This document shows positions 1 through 6,440 of a DNA stretch of 11,038 bases, one piece after another. A program made the translations under genes and the position numbers. The stretch is from an uncultured Hungatella sp. (GTDB lineage Bacteria; Bacillota; Clostridia; Lachnospirales; Lachnospiraceae): NCBI GenBank assembly GCA_959018155.1, contig CAUEKH010000051.1, positions 1 to 11,038 on the forward strand, in the 5' to 3' direction. The stretch's first letter is position 1, and each line of letters begins with the position of its first letter. The notes beneath the pieces were generated by a model that saw only the letters and a list, made by a program, of their open reading frames with translations, was not told where the DNA came from and did no database searches.

Positions 1-1063
1 TGCCATTGATCGCGTACAGAGTGGTCGGACGGACCTCGATACCTGTCTCCTTCGCATTTTCCAGCTGTGGAAGGACGTAACCTGTAGTCGTGTAATTGCC
101 GGACTCATCAGCGCGGCGGGCCGACATATCGGTCATTGCGGAGGTGCGGCCCAGAATCATGAACATCTGGCGGTTGATCCAGGTGGGATTCTGTGTCATG
201 GAGTTTTCATAGATACCGCTCTCCTCGATGGGCTGGAAAATTCCTTTTTCAAATAAGGTATTTACAAGGCCAAGGGCTTCAGCCAGTTCTTCTTTTGTGA
301 CTCCTACCGTTCCATCATCATTGATGAACTGTTTTCCGGTCAGCTGTCTTAAATACGTTCTCGCATAATATAGAGAAGCCTGTTTGCTGTCCACACAGCA
401 TAAATACTGGTTTTCATCTGCGGCATGAACCTTCTCACCAAGGGCAATCATATCATCCCAGGTAAAATCTTCGTTGGTGATATCGAAGCCATACTCAGAC
501 AGCTTTTCTACATCTACGAGTGACCCCATTCCGTTGACACCGGCCGGAATGAAGAATGTGCCATGATCGAATTTACAGAAGTTGTCGATAATATAGGAAT
601 CCATCTCATCAAGCCCCAGTTCGCCGTATGCGCTCAAATCTGCGAAGAAATCTCCCTGAGCCATAATACTCGACACCCACGGCTGATCGACCGCGAGAAT
701 ATCTGCCGCAGCGCCGGAAGTCAGCTGCATCGTAAATTTGTCACGGTAATCAGCAAATGCGGAGTATTCCGGCTCGATGACGATATCCGGGTTCTCCTTC
801 TGGAACGCGTCAATCACCGCCAGAATTTTCTCATGTCTGGAATCCCCTCCCCACCAGGACATCCTCAGCGTAACTTTTTCTCCTTCGGCTGGCTTTGCCG
901 CCTCTGTCGTCTGTGGTGCGGCTGTCGTCTGCGCCGCGGTGGTCGTCTCCGCTGTCTTCTCTGTCGGCGCCGGTTCTGTCTTATTTCCCGAACAGCCTGC
1001 CAGACCTCCAAGTACCATCACCGCCGCCATCATGGCAGCTGTCATTTTCATTCGTTTCTTCAT
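1..1063 (-). CDS. Sugar ABC transporter substrate-binding lipoprotein (partial, runs off left edge)
   Basis: Extracellular solute-binding protein that would capture a sugar or oligosaccharide and hand it to membrane permeases, probably encoded further left. I read 354 codons without a stop from ATG at 1063 to the window edge, so the C-terminus is missing. The start is supported by AGGGAGG at 1069-1075, 5 nt upstream. The N-terminus has a Lys/Arg start (MKKR), a hydrophobic stretch and a lipobox Leu-Ala-Gly-Cys with the acylated Cys at residue 24. A Thr/Ala/Glu-rich tether runs to about residue 57, then the mature fold opens with LRMSWWGG, typical of family 1 (CUT1) sugar-binding proteins. Later stretches such as AADILAVDQPW and the NPTWINRQMFMI region fit the same family. 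The protein is anchored to the outer face of the membrane. Its promoter carries two upstream direct repeats shared with the hydrolase gene, so the two are probably co-induced. The exact ligand cannot be read. Confidence 0.93.
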   Translation of the reverse strand, partial: MKKRMKMTAAMMAAVMVLGGLAGCSGNKTEPAPTEKTAETTTAAQTTAAPQTTEAAKPAEGEKVTLRMSWWGGDSRHEKILAVIDAFQKENPDIVIEPEYSAFADYRDKFTMQLTSGAAADILAVDQPWVSSIMAQGDFFADLSAYGELGLDEMDSYIIDNFCKFDHGTFFIPAGVNGMGSLVDVEKLSEYGFDITNEDFTWDDMIALGEKVHAADENQYLCCVDSKQASLYYARTYLRQLTGKQFINDDGTVGVTKEELAEALGLVNTLFEKGIFQPIEESGIYENSMTQNPTWINRQMFMILGRTSAMTDMSARRADESGNYTTTGYVLPQLENAKETGIEVRPTTLYAING

Positions 1064-1121
1064 GGTAACCTCCCTCTCTGTTCTGTACACACGATTCTGT
1101 GTGTTTGTTTTTTGTGACTTT

Positions 1122-1150
1122 ATTGTAACATCCGCTTTTTTCGCATACAA
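1122..1150 (-). promoter_or_regulatory. Promoter of the sugar-binding-protein gene
   Basis: On the minus strand a TTGTAT (-35, 1150-1145) is followed after 17 nt by TACAAT (-10, 1127-1122), predicting transcription from about 1115 and a leader of about 52 nt. The -35 is weak and the -10 is good, as expected of an activator-dependent promoter. The proximal 16-bp repeat ends 11 nt upstream of the -35. Assigned by eye only. Confidence 0.6.
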
Positions 1151-1161
1151 TAACCAGCAAA

Positions 1162-1177
1162 TTCAAAAAAGTATCAT
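1162..1177 (-). promoter_or_regulatory. Direct-repeat operator, proximal copy (site 1)
   Basis: The 16-bp element reads ATGATACTTTTTTGAA on the minus strand. It is identical to site 2 (1193-1208), set 31 bp away (about three helical turns), in the same orientation. It lies about 47-62 nt upstream of the predicted start of the binding-protein transcript, the position expected for an activator contacting RNA polymerase. Tandem direct repeats like this are commonly bound by AraC/XylS-type activators; that the regulator is of this type is inference. Confidence 0.7.
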
Positions 1178-1192
1178 GTCTAGTCAGACACT

Positions 1193-1208
1193 TTCAAAAA
1201 AGTATCAT
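1193..1208 (-). promoter_or_regulatory. Direct-repeat operator, distal copy (site 2)
   Basis: This is an exact second copy of the 16-bp element, one 31-bp period upstream of site 1 relative to the binding-protein gene. Between the two copies lies the short imperfect palindrome TGTCTAGTCAGACA (1177-1190). Site 2 also ends 14 nt before the -35 of the divergent cupin promoter, so one bound regulator could influence both directions. Confidence 0.7.
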
Positions 1209-1222
1209 CGGTCCCGGAATTA

Positions 1223-1251
1223 TTGACTTTAACTGTCTTTTCTTTTATGCT
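1223..1251 (+). promoter_or_regulatory. Promoter of the cupin gene
   Basis: TTGACT (1223-1228), 17 nt, then TATGCT (1246-1251), predicting a start near 1258 and a leader of about 42 nt before the ATG. The -35 is close to consensus, stronger than that of the divergent promoter, so the cupin gene may have appreciable activator-independent expression (inference). Confidence 0.55.
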
Positions 1252-1299
1252 GAGTTCCATAAATTACCAGATAACACATGGGAAAATGGAGGTGTTTTT

Positions 1300-1770
1300 A
1301 TGAACAAACTGGAATTTAAGAGTGAAAAAGACCGGAGAGACAAGGCTGGCAGAATGGCCGGGACAGGATCCGAAGAGATAAACAGGATCGAAGGCCTTGA
1401 TATTCTTGAACACACGGGAAATGGCTTTCAGACAATGATCAGGTTTGAATCATGGCGGATCGCTCTCGCTGTCCGGGGAACGGATCAGGAGGAAGCGCCG
1501 ATTAGAGAGCTGTCGCGTCATCTGGAAACGGACGAAGTATTCGTACTTTTAAAAGGCGGCTGTACGATATTTACAGGCGGGCAGGGGGAAGAGCCCTCTG
1601 ATATCATGGCCACAGGAATGGAACCATTCCGGCTCTATAACATCCGCAAAGGTACCTGGCACGCCCGCACCCTGCTGCCGGGTTCCGAAATTCTCGTGGT
1701 AGAGAATGACGGAACCGGCCCGCAGAACAGTGAGTCTAAAGCACTTCCCGAAGGAATGGCGCTTTCATAA
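1300..1770 (+). CDS. Small cupin-fold protein, function unknown
   Basis: A 156-residue soluble protein with no signal peptide or membrane segment. The start is set by GGAGG at 1288-1292, 7 nt upstream of the ATG. The centre resembles a single cupin barrel. The stretch HLETDEVFVLLKGG (residues 74-87) matches the first cupin motif, with His74 and Glu79 as possible metal ligands. KGTWHARTLLPGSEILVVEN (117-136) matches the second, with His121. The first motif lacks the second His of the classical HxH, so metal binding is uncertain. Its divergence from a sugar-binding protein and convergence with a glycoside hydrolase suggest a role in sugar handling, such as isomerisation, epimerisation or ligand sensing; this is inference. 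The last 35 bp overlap the 3' end of the hydrolase gene on the other strand. The tail after the ENDGTG segment is polar and probably flexible. Confidence 0.8.
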   Translation: MNKLEFKSEKDRRDKAGRMAGTGSEEINRIEGLDILEHTGNGFQTMIRFESWRIALAVRGTDQEEAPIRELSRHLETDEVFVLLKGGCTIFTGGQGEEPSDIMATGMEPFRLYNIRKGTWHARTLLPGSEILVVENDGTGPQNSESKALPEGMALS

Positions 1771-4700
1771 TTCCCACATGCCGCACCTGATATCCATACG
1801 TAAATTCGGCCCCTTCCGTCCTCCAGGCGGAGGGGCCGAACCAGTTTTCTCCGTCCTTACAGTTATGCAGAGCGCCAAATGTGTTATGGCGGTTTCCAAA
1901 GCAGATGACCGTGATGGTATGTCTGCCGTACAGCTTTCCTAAATAAACCCGGTACGGTGCAAAGGCGATCTCCCCAACCCTTCTGCCGTCCAGTTCTACC
2001 GCCAGAAGCGGCGCACAAAATTCCGGAATTTCCAGAATATATTCACCGGCCTCCGCCTGTAATTCCAGATGATATTCCAGATTTCCACCATAAAACGGAA
2101 AACCCTGAACCGTAATATTTCCATAGGATACGGCGTCCGGCTTATCGATCAGGACAGCAGACTCTCCCTCTAATCTTACTCCGAACTCTCCCAGAAGGAA
2201 ACAGCACTCCAGATTGCTCCGCCCTGTAAAGGCCTGTCTGACGATGAGGCAGTTGTCCCCTTCTTTCAGTTCCCCAAGCCGCAGCTTTCTGATGGATCTG
2301 TCCACATAGAATCCCACGTCTTCCTTCTCAATCCGTTTCCCATTCCACCAGATTTCCTTCTCAGAGGGTTCTTCTATGGCCAGTATTACATTTTCTGAAA
2401 TAGTCTCTGACCATATCCTGTACTCCAGTTCTACGTAATGTCTCTGTGAGTCAACTGATTTTTCTTTTACCCTCTCTGTCCAGGGCTGGGCGAAACATTC
2501 TCCTTTTAAGGGGAATCCCAGCCATCTGCGCACGATATTTTCTATCCGCAGTATCTCCTCCTCTTCTCCGGCTGCCTCTTTGTCAAGGCGGAATTTCGCT
2601 TTATCGAGGATGAGGACGTTCTCTTCCTGCAAGGTTACGGAACGAAGCCTTAATTCGGCATTTTGACAATTGCGAAAGCGCTGGTCCGGAATAAAACAGG
2701 AATTATCCGCATCAGAAGTCTCTTTTAAATAGAGAAGCAGGCTGTCATGTTCGTACAATGATTTCCGGATACAGGTCATTTTTCTGCCTTTCCGCATAAT
2801 GTGCCGGACTTTCAGCGCTTCCATAGAGCCATCAAAAGGGTTCCAGCACTCTGCCGAATACAGGCCTCTGACGTAAATAGTAAGGGGACAGGGAGTCAAC
2901 GGCGCCGGGTTGTCTTCAGGCGGCGTTCCATTTGCCAGGAACAGGAAACGTCCTTTTTCACACACGCGCATCTGGTAAATGTATCTCTCTGCCACTTTCC
3001 CTTTCTCATCAGTTATTTCCACATCTCTTATATCTTCTAACGCATTCAGAAGTTCGGATCTTCCAAACCCAATTCGCCGGATTTTGTCTGTCCATTCCAT
3101 TTCTGAACTTCTCATGGGATTTCTCTTCCCGTCTATATATTCCGGAATCTGTCCCATAAGCAGAAGCCGGGCGCCGGACTGTTCAAATTCCTTCAGCAGC
3201 TTTATTGTACTGCCGCGCAAGTGTATCAGCCCGGGGATGAGAATGGCCTCGTACTCCATTTCTCCCACGCAAATCCGACCATCACAACAGGAAGTATTCT
3301 CATATTCCAAGAGCGCCTCGCTGATAAAATCAAAGTCTACAGTCCCAAACAGGAGCCAGCGGATCACCTCCTGAAACTGTGTTTCCTGCTTCTCCTGATT
3401 CTCAGCCGCATTCCTTTCAGCCCCGTAAAAAAGCCAGAAACTCTCAATCGGATGGATCACGCCCAGCCGCACGACGGGTTTTCCCATTTTCATGACTGTA
3501 GCAATTCTGGCAAAATATGTCTCCAGAAGCCCGTACTCACGGTACCATGGAGACTGATAGAAAATGGAGGCCGGAAAATCGCGTTTTGCCTCCCCCTCCA
3601 TGGAAGCCCAGGCCAGATGATGAACCCGTCTGGTGATTCCAAGGGCTGCCTGCCAGTCTCCCTGCAGCTTATGTCCGCGAAAATCAAAATCCCAGCCTGT
3701 CACTCCATACAGTTCACTTGCCACCTCTTTCCGTCCCATCTGCCGCGCCGCGCTCTGCGCCTGCTTTGCCGTGGCAAATTCCCGTTTATCACACAAAATA
3801 TCAATTCCAGGTATCTGGAAATACCGGTAGTTGCGCATGGCCTCCCCCAGTGACCCCGCCTGCAGGGCCAGCGTGCCTTCCCCTTTCATGTGGCCGGTGA
3901 GACTGATCCCGTGATTCATACACCATTTTCCAAGTGTATCACAATACGTTGAGGCGAACCGTTCCAGTAAAAGCCGGTGATACCCGTATCTGACAGTATA
4001 GTCCTCCTGATCCTTCCGGTCCCACGCAAGTTCCGGTATCCTTCTCAAAAAGCTGGTGTGATAAGTCGAAAAGAACAATTCCTCAAAAGCGTCCGTGTAC
4101 GGAAGAACCATCCATTTTTCCCCGTCATCCTGGCTGAAAAAATGCTTATGGATAAATTGAGGCTCATCTGTAAAGATTGATGTGACCGATGTACCGAATT
4201 CCTGCGCCAGCGCCTCCTGATACCGGACATAGGTAGTTTCAAGAAATCGTTCTACCGCTTTCGGATTCAGGGTATCCATATAGGTCTGGCCATTGAACCA
4301 GGCATCCGGTTCCATCACCTGTTCATGGAGATACCAGATGTCCTCTCCCTGCCGTTCGCCGTCTAAGATATGGTAGGATTTTAAATATCCGTCCTCCAAC
4401 TCTATTTGAAAACAATGTATCAGCTTCCCGCTGCCATTGGGACGGATATCCAGCCGTCCATTTCTGTGATATGCAATCTCCTCCGGCATACGCCCGGAGG
4501 GCCAGCGGGAAAATACCAGGCAGCGCGCCCTGTAATCCATGTTCTTTGTCACATATCCGCCTGCATAGCCGGAAGGCCAGCGGTCCTCGTCGTACAGATG
4601 GACTTTGAGTCCTTCGGCTCTGGCTTTTTCAATACAGGCGTGGACCGCCTCCATAAATTCCTCTCCCAGATACGGGGTATCCAGTCCCGTTCTGCTGTGA

Positions 4701-4846
4701 ATAATAAAGCCGCCCATCCCCATTTCCTTAAAATACGGGATCTGATCTTTTAGTTCCTCCTGATCGAGCCTGCAATTCCAGGCCCAGAACGGGGTTCCCC
4801 TCACCTCCATATCCGGATTTTTGAATTGCACTCTGATATCTTCCAT
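1736..4846 (-). CDS. Cytoplasmic glycoside hydrolase resembling GH106 alpha-L-rhamnosidases
   Basis: A 1036-residue enzyme predicted to cleave terminal sugars from an imported glycoside. The start is ATG at 4846, with AGGAGG at 4854-4859 and 7 nt spacing; an in-frame ATG at 4879 lies upstream of this site and would add 11 residues with no comparable site. There is no signal peptide, so it acts inside the cell. The N-terminus carries landmarks I associate with GH106-like proteins: FKNP (8-11), PFWAWN (19-24), GGFIIHSRTGLDTPYL (45-60), LYDEDRWPSG (84-93), and a barrel motif IFTDEP (224-229) holding acidic residues that are plausible for catalysis. The later half includes a beta-sandwich-like stretch with EIWWNGKRI, as in appended carbohydrate-binding domains. 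It shares its upstream 16-bp element with the sugar-binding-protein gene. Rhamnose specificity is not proven: GH106-like proteins are diverse and many are uncharacterised. The 3' end overlaps the cupin gene by 35 bp, tail to tail. Confidence 0.85.
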   Translation of the reverse strand: MEDIRVQFKNPDMEVRGTPFWAWNCRLDQEELKDQIPYFKEMGMGGFIIHSRTGLDTPYLGEEFMEAVHACIEKARAEGLKVHLYDEDRWPSGYAGGYVTKNMDYRARCLVFSRWPSGRMPEEIAYHRNGRLDIRPNGSGKLIHCFQIELEDGYLKSYHILDGERQGEDIWYLHEQVMEPDAWFNGQTYMDTLNPKAVERFLETTYVRYQEALAQEFGTSVTSIFTDEPQFIHKHFFSQDDGEKWMVLPYTDAFEELFFSTYHTSFLRRIPELAWDRKDQEDYTVRYGYHRLLLERFASTYCDTLGKWCMNHGISLTGHMKGEGTLALQAGSLGEAMRNYRYFQIPGIDILCDKREFATAKQAQSAARQMGRKEVASELYGVTGWDFDFRGHKLQGDWQAALGITRRVHHLAWASMEGEAKRDFPASIFYQSPWYREYGLLETYFARIATVMKMGKPVVRLGVIHPIESFWLFYGAERNAAENQEKQETQFQEVIRWLLFGTVDFDFISEALLEYENTSCCDGRICVGEMEYEAILIPGLIHLRGSTIKLLKEFEQSGARLLLMGQIPEYIDGKRNPMRSSEMEWTDKIRRIGFGRSELLNALEDIRDVEITDEKGKVAERYIYQMRVCEKGRFLFLANGTPPEDNPAPLTPCPLTIYVRGLYSAECWNPFDGSMEALKVRHIMRKGRKMTCIRKSLYEHDSLLLYLKETSDADNSCFIPDQRFRNCQNAELRLRSVTLQEENVLILDKAKFRLDKEAAGEEEEILRIENIVRRWLGFPLKGECFAQPWTERVKEKSVDSQRHYVELEYRIWSETISENVILAIEEPSEKEIWWNGKRIEKEDVGFYVDRSIRKLRLGELKEGDNCLIVRQAFTGRSNLECCFLLGEFGVRLEGESAVLIDKPDAVSYGNITVQGFPFYGGNLEYHLELQAEAGEYILEIPEFCAPLLAVELDGRRVGEIAFAPYRVYLGKLYGRHTITVICFGNRHNTFGALHNCKDGENWFGPSAWRTEGAEFTYGYQVRHVGIMKAPFLREVL
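1805..1848 (+). terminator. Hairpin and short T-run downstream of the cupin gene, inside the hydrolase coding end
   Basis: Perfect 9-bp arms TTCGGCCCC (1805-1813) and GGGGCCGAA (1832-1840) extend inward by several more pairs (TCCG against CGGA, one bulge). They are followed by TTTT at 1845-1848. The hairpin lies 34 nt after the cupin stop and looks like its Rho-independent terminator, though the T-run is short. It sits wholly within the C-terminal codons of the converging hydrolase gene, so the sequence also encodes protein on the other strand. The opposite orientation has only a three-base T-run after the stem. Confidence 0.5.
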
Positions 4847-4865
4847 ACCCCCACCTCCTGTAACC

Positions 4866-4895
4866 ATGTTACCATTCACACTGCCCCCCAGACAA
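4866..4895 (-). promoter_or_regulatory. Candidate promoter of the glycoside hydrolase gene
   Basis: On the minus strand TTGTCT (4895-4890) is followed after 18 nt by TAACAT (4871-4866). The 11-nt gap from the upstream repeat matches the binding-protein promoter exactly. The predicted start near 4859 would leave a leader of only about 13 nt, beginning with the Shine-Dalgarno AGGAGG. That is unusual and lowers confidence in the -10. Confidence 0.45.
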
Positions 4896-4906
4896 CGCCC
4901 CTTTCA

Positions 4907-4922
4907 TTCAAAAAAGTATCTT
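4907..4922 (-). promoter_or_regulatory. Third copy of the 16-bp operator, upstream of the glycoside hydrolase
   Basis: Reads AAGATACTTTTTTGAA on the minus strand, 15 of 16 identical to sites 1 and 2 and in the same orientation to its gene. It ends 11 nt upstream of the candidate -35, exactly as site 1 does. I found no convincing second copy 31 bp further upstream; that position is inside a terminator. Confidence 0.65.
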
Positions 4923-4933
4923 CGCCTTATATC

Positions 4934-4989
4934 AAAAAAAGAATGCCGTCACAGCCAAGCCCTCCGGCTCCACTGCTTCACAGCATTCT
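4934..4989 (-). terminator. Rho-independent terminator of the nucleotidyltransferase/117-residue unit
   Basis: On the minus strand AGAATGCTGT (4989-4980) pairs with ACGGCATTCT (4949-4940), with one wobble pair. An inner AGCC/GGCT helix lies in the loop, and a run of T follows (4939-4934). It lies 57 nt past the stop of the 117-residue gene and just upstream of the hydrolase operator, so it would insulate the hydrolase promoter from readthrough. Confidence 0.7.
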
Positions 4990-5046
4990 TTTCAGAATTA
5001 AAAATCTCTTCTATTTTCTACTGTCTTCCACGCACTTTCACATGCT

Positions 5047-5400
5047 TTATATCTCCGGAATTTCGATCTCTTTCTCTTTCAGAAACTCCTCAAACTCCCG
5101 ATAGAAATTTTCCACCGCCCGCATCCCATCTCCCGGATTCCAGTACAACAGAATATTTTGCCACGACGAAGCACTGGAAGAAGGCATCTCATACTTTTTC
5201 TCCAGCCACCGGTCAAATTCCATCAAAAGCTTCCGGCAGCCTTCTCCCTTATCTCCAATCCCGTTCTGTATACAACTCATGCGGTAGCCAGCGAAGAAAC
5301 TGTTTAATGTATGAAGGGAAATCGGACAGATGTACATCCCCGGTCGCTTCTTAACGGTAAATATCATTCTCAGCATCCCGGCGCTGTCTTCATAGTCCAT
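5047..5400 (-). CDS. Small protein of unknown function with RPGMYI motif
   Basis: 117 residues, no signal peptide and no membrane segment. AAGGGG at 5409-5414 lies 8 nt before the ATG. It begins 39 bp after the stop of the nucleotidyltransferase gene on the same strand, so the two are probably co-transcribed. A strong terminator follows. Visible features are KKRPGMYI (17-24), a hydrophobic-aromatic helix LHTLNSFFAGYR (29-40), FDRWLEKKY (62-70), a conserved-looking Trp80, and an acidic, amphipathic C-terminal helix. The K-RP-x-MYI then FxxGY arrangement recalls small proteins I have seen annotated as hypothetical, sometimes near toxin genes, as immunity-like proteins. No toxin is visible here, so I do not assign that role. 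Function unknown. Confidence 0.7.
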   Translation of the reverse strand: MDYEDSAGMLRMIFTVKKRPGMYICPISLHTLNSFFAGYRMSCIQNGIGDKGEGCRKLLMEFDRWLEKKYEMPSSSASSWQNILLYWNPGDGMRAVENFYREFEEFLKEKEIEIPEI

Positions 5401-5439
5401 TCAGTCATCCCCTTTTCTCAAAACATTTCTTCCGCTTTC

Positions 5440-6360
5440 CTAAAACAATTTTTCCGGGTACACTCCCGCAGCCACCAACTCTTTAATCGCCGCAGCCACC
5501 GCCGGCTTGTCCTCCCGGTATGTCACGCCGAACCATTTATCCTTCGTCTCCAGAACCGTCACGCGGGCGCGGCCGGTTCTGACCAGTTTATCAATAATCT
5601 TCGGAAGCAGATACTCGGATTTGATATCCCCCTCTTTCAGGCTGTCCAGAAATTCCGGGAATCCCCGTTCCAGTTCCTCTAAAAATGACGGCGCAAGTCC
5701 CCACATATTCATGGACACATTCTGGCAAATCGGAACGGCAACCGGGTTGCCATCGTCGTCGCGCCCCTCGGCCACATCCCCATTGCGCTGAAGTTCGTAA
5801 GTCTCCGTCACGTCAAGGAGAATACCGTCCTCAGCCACCCGGCATACGCCGCGGGTTACACCGCCGTTTTCACTTAAGGTGTTGCCCAGAATAAAGCCGC
5901 CCATACAGATATCAAAGACCTCAGCCTCCGTATCCATCCGGTTGACCAGATAATCATGAATCTTCTTAAAGCCTTCTTTCCCATAGTAATCATCCGCATT
6001 GATGACGATAAATGGGTCCGATATCACTTTCTTCGCGCATAAAATAGCCTGGCCCGTTCCCCACGGCTTCGTCCTGTCCGCCGGTTTCTCATAGCCTTCC
6101 GGCAGATCATCGAGTTCCTGGAAGGCATACTCTACCGGGGCAATCTTCTCAATCCTCTGCCCGATAATCTCCTTAAAATCCTTCTCCAGATCCTTTCTGA
6201 TGATGAACACAATCTTATTGAACCCGGCCTCCAGCGCATCATGGATCGAGTAATCCATAATAATCTCACCACTCGGACCTACCGGTTCCAGCTGCTTGAT
6301 CCCGCCTCCAAACCGACTGCCAATTCCGGCCGCCATGATTACCAATGCCGTATCTTTCAT
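5440..6360 (-). CDS. Sugar-1-phosphate nucleotidyltransferase-like protein (NTP_transferase fold)
   Basis: 306 residues forming a single GT-A-like nucleotidyltransferase domain. This family joins a sugar 1-phosphate to a nucleoside triphosphate, giving an NDP-sugar and pyrophosphate, in the cytoplasm. The nucleotide-binding signature MAAGIGSRFGGGIKQLEPVG spans residues 9-28, with Arg16 and Lys22 as the usual phosphate-contacting residues. KPWGTGQAILCAK (98-110) and the metal-binding NADDYYG (121-127) follow, and KWFGVTYREDKP (275-286) closes the domain. There is no left-handed beta-helix acyltransferase domain, so it is not a GlmU-type bifunctional enzyme. The nucleotide and sugar cannot be told from sequence. 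GAGGAG at 6370-6375, 9 nt upstream, supports the start. It lies 80 bp after the permease gene, with its own possible promoter, and leads into the 117-residue gene. Confidence 0.85.
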   Translation of the reverse strand: MKDTALVIMAAGIGSRFGGGIKQLEPVGPSGEIIMDYSIHDALEAGFNKIVFIIRKDLEKDFKEIIGQRIEKIAPVEYAFQELDDLPEGYEKPADRTKPWGTGQAILCAKKVISDPFIVINADDYYGKEGFKKIHDYLVNRMDTEAEVFDICMGGFILGNTLSENGGVTRGVCRVAEDGILLDVTETYELQRNGDVAEGRDDDGNPVAVPICQNVSMNMWGLAPSFLEELERGFPEFLDSLKEGDIKSEYLLPKIIDKLVRTGRARVTVLETKDKWFGVTYREDKPAVAAAIKELVAAGVYPEKLF

Positions 6361-6419
6361 AACAAATTTCTCCTCATTTTATTCTAATCTTTTTCCTGTC
6401 TCTTCCTGTCAGTGCCCCC

Positions 6420-6428
6420 AGTATATCA
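6420..6428 (-). promoter_or_regulatory. Possible extended -10 promoter of the nucleotidyltransferase unit
   Basis: The minus strand reads TGATATACT, a TG-N-TATACT extended -10 (TATACT at 6425-6420). No good -35 is seen at 17 nt. The predicted start near 6413 gives a leader of about 52 nt. I saw no clear terminator between the permease stop and here, so readthrough from the transporter operon is also possible. Confidence 0.4.
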
Positions 6429-6440
6429 CAAATTTCCCCA

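Noticed and set aside
1177..1190. Palindrome TGTCTAGTCAGACA as a separate repressor operator
   Set aside because: Short, found only once, absent from the hydrolase promoter, and located between the direct repeats; not enough to call an independent site.
563..1226. Plus-strand open frames of 184 and 149 codons over the start of the binding-protein gene
   Set aside because: The minus-strand frame has an intact lipobox, linker and solute-binding motifs with a good ribosome site; the plus frames are its shadows, rich in Cys and Arg from antisense reading.
3221..3853. A 210-codon plus-strand open frame inside the hydrolase gene, and several shorter ones nearby
   Set aside because: They lie antisense to a continuous, well-motifed hydrolase reading frame, lack ribosome sites and encode no recognisable domain.
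4930..4945. A weak fourth operator-like site (T-rich stretch resembling ATTCTTTTTTTGAT on the minus strand) upstream of site 3
   Set aside because: Only about 9 of 14 bases match, spacing is about 25 rather than 31 bp, and the T-run is explained by the terminator hairpin at 4940-4989.
4880..5046. A small gene in the gap between the hydrolase and the 117-residue gene
   Set aside because: Plus-strand open frames here have no ribosome site and cross a terminator and operator; the gap is accounted for by regulatory elements.
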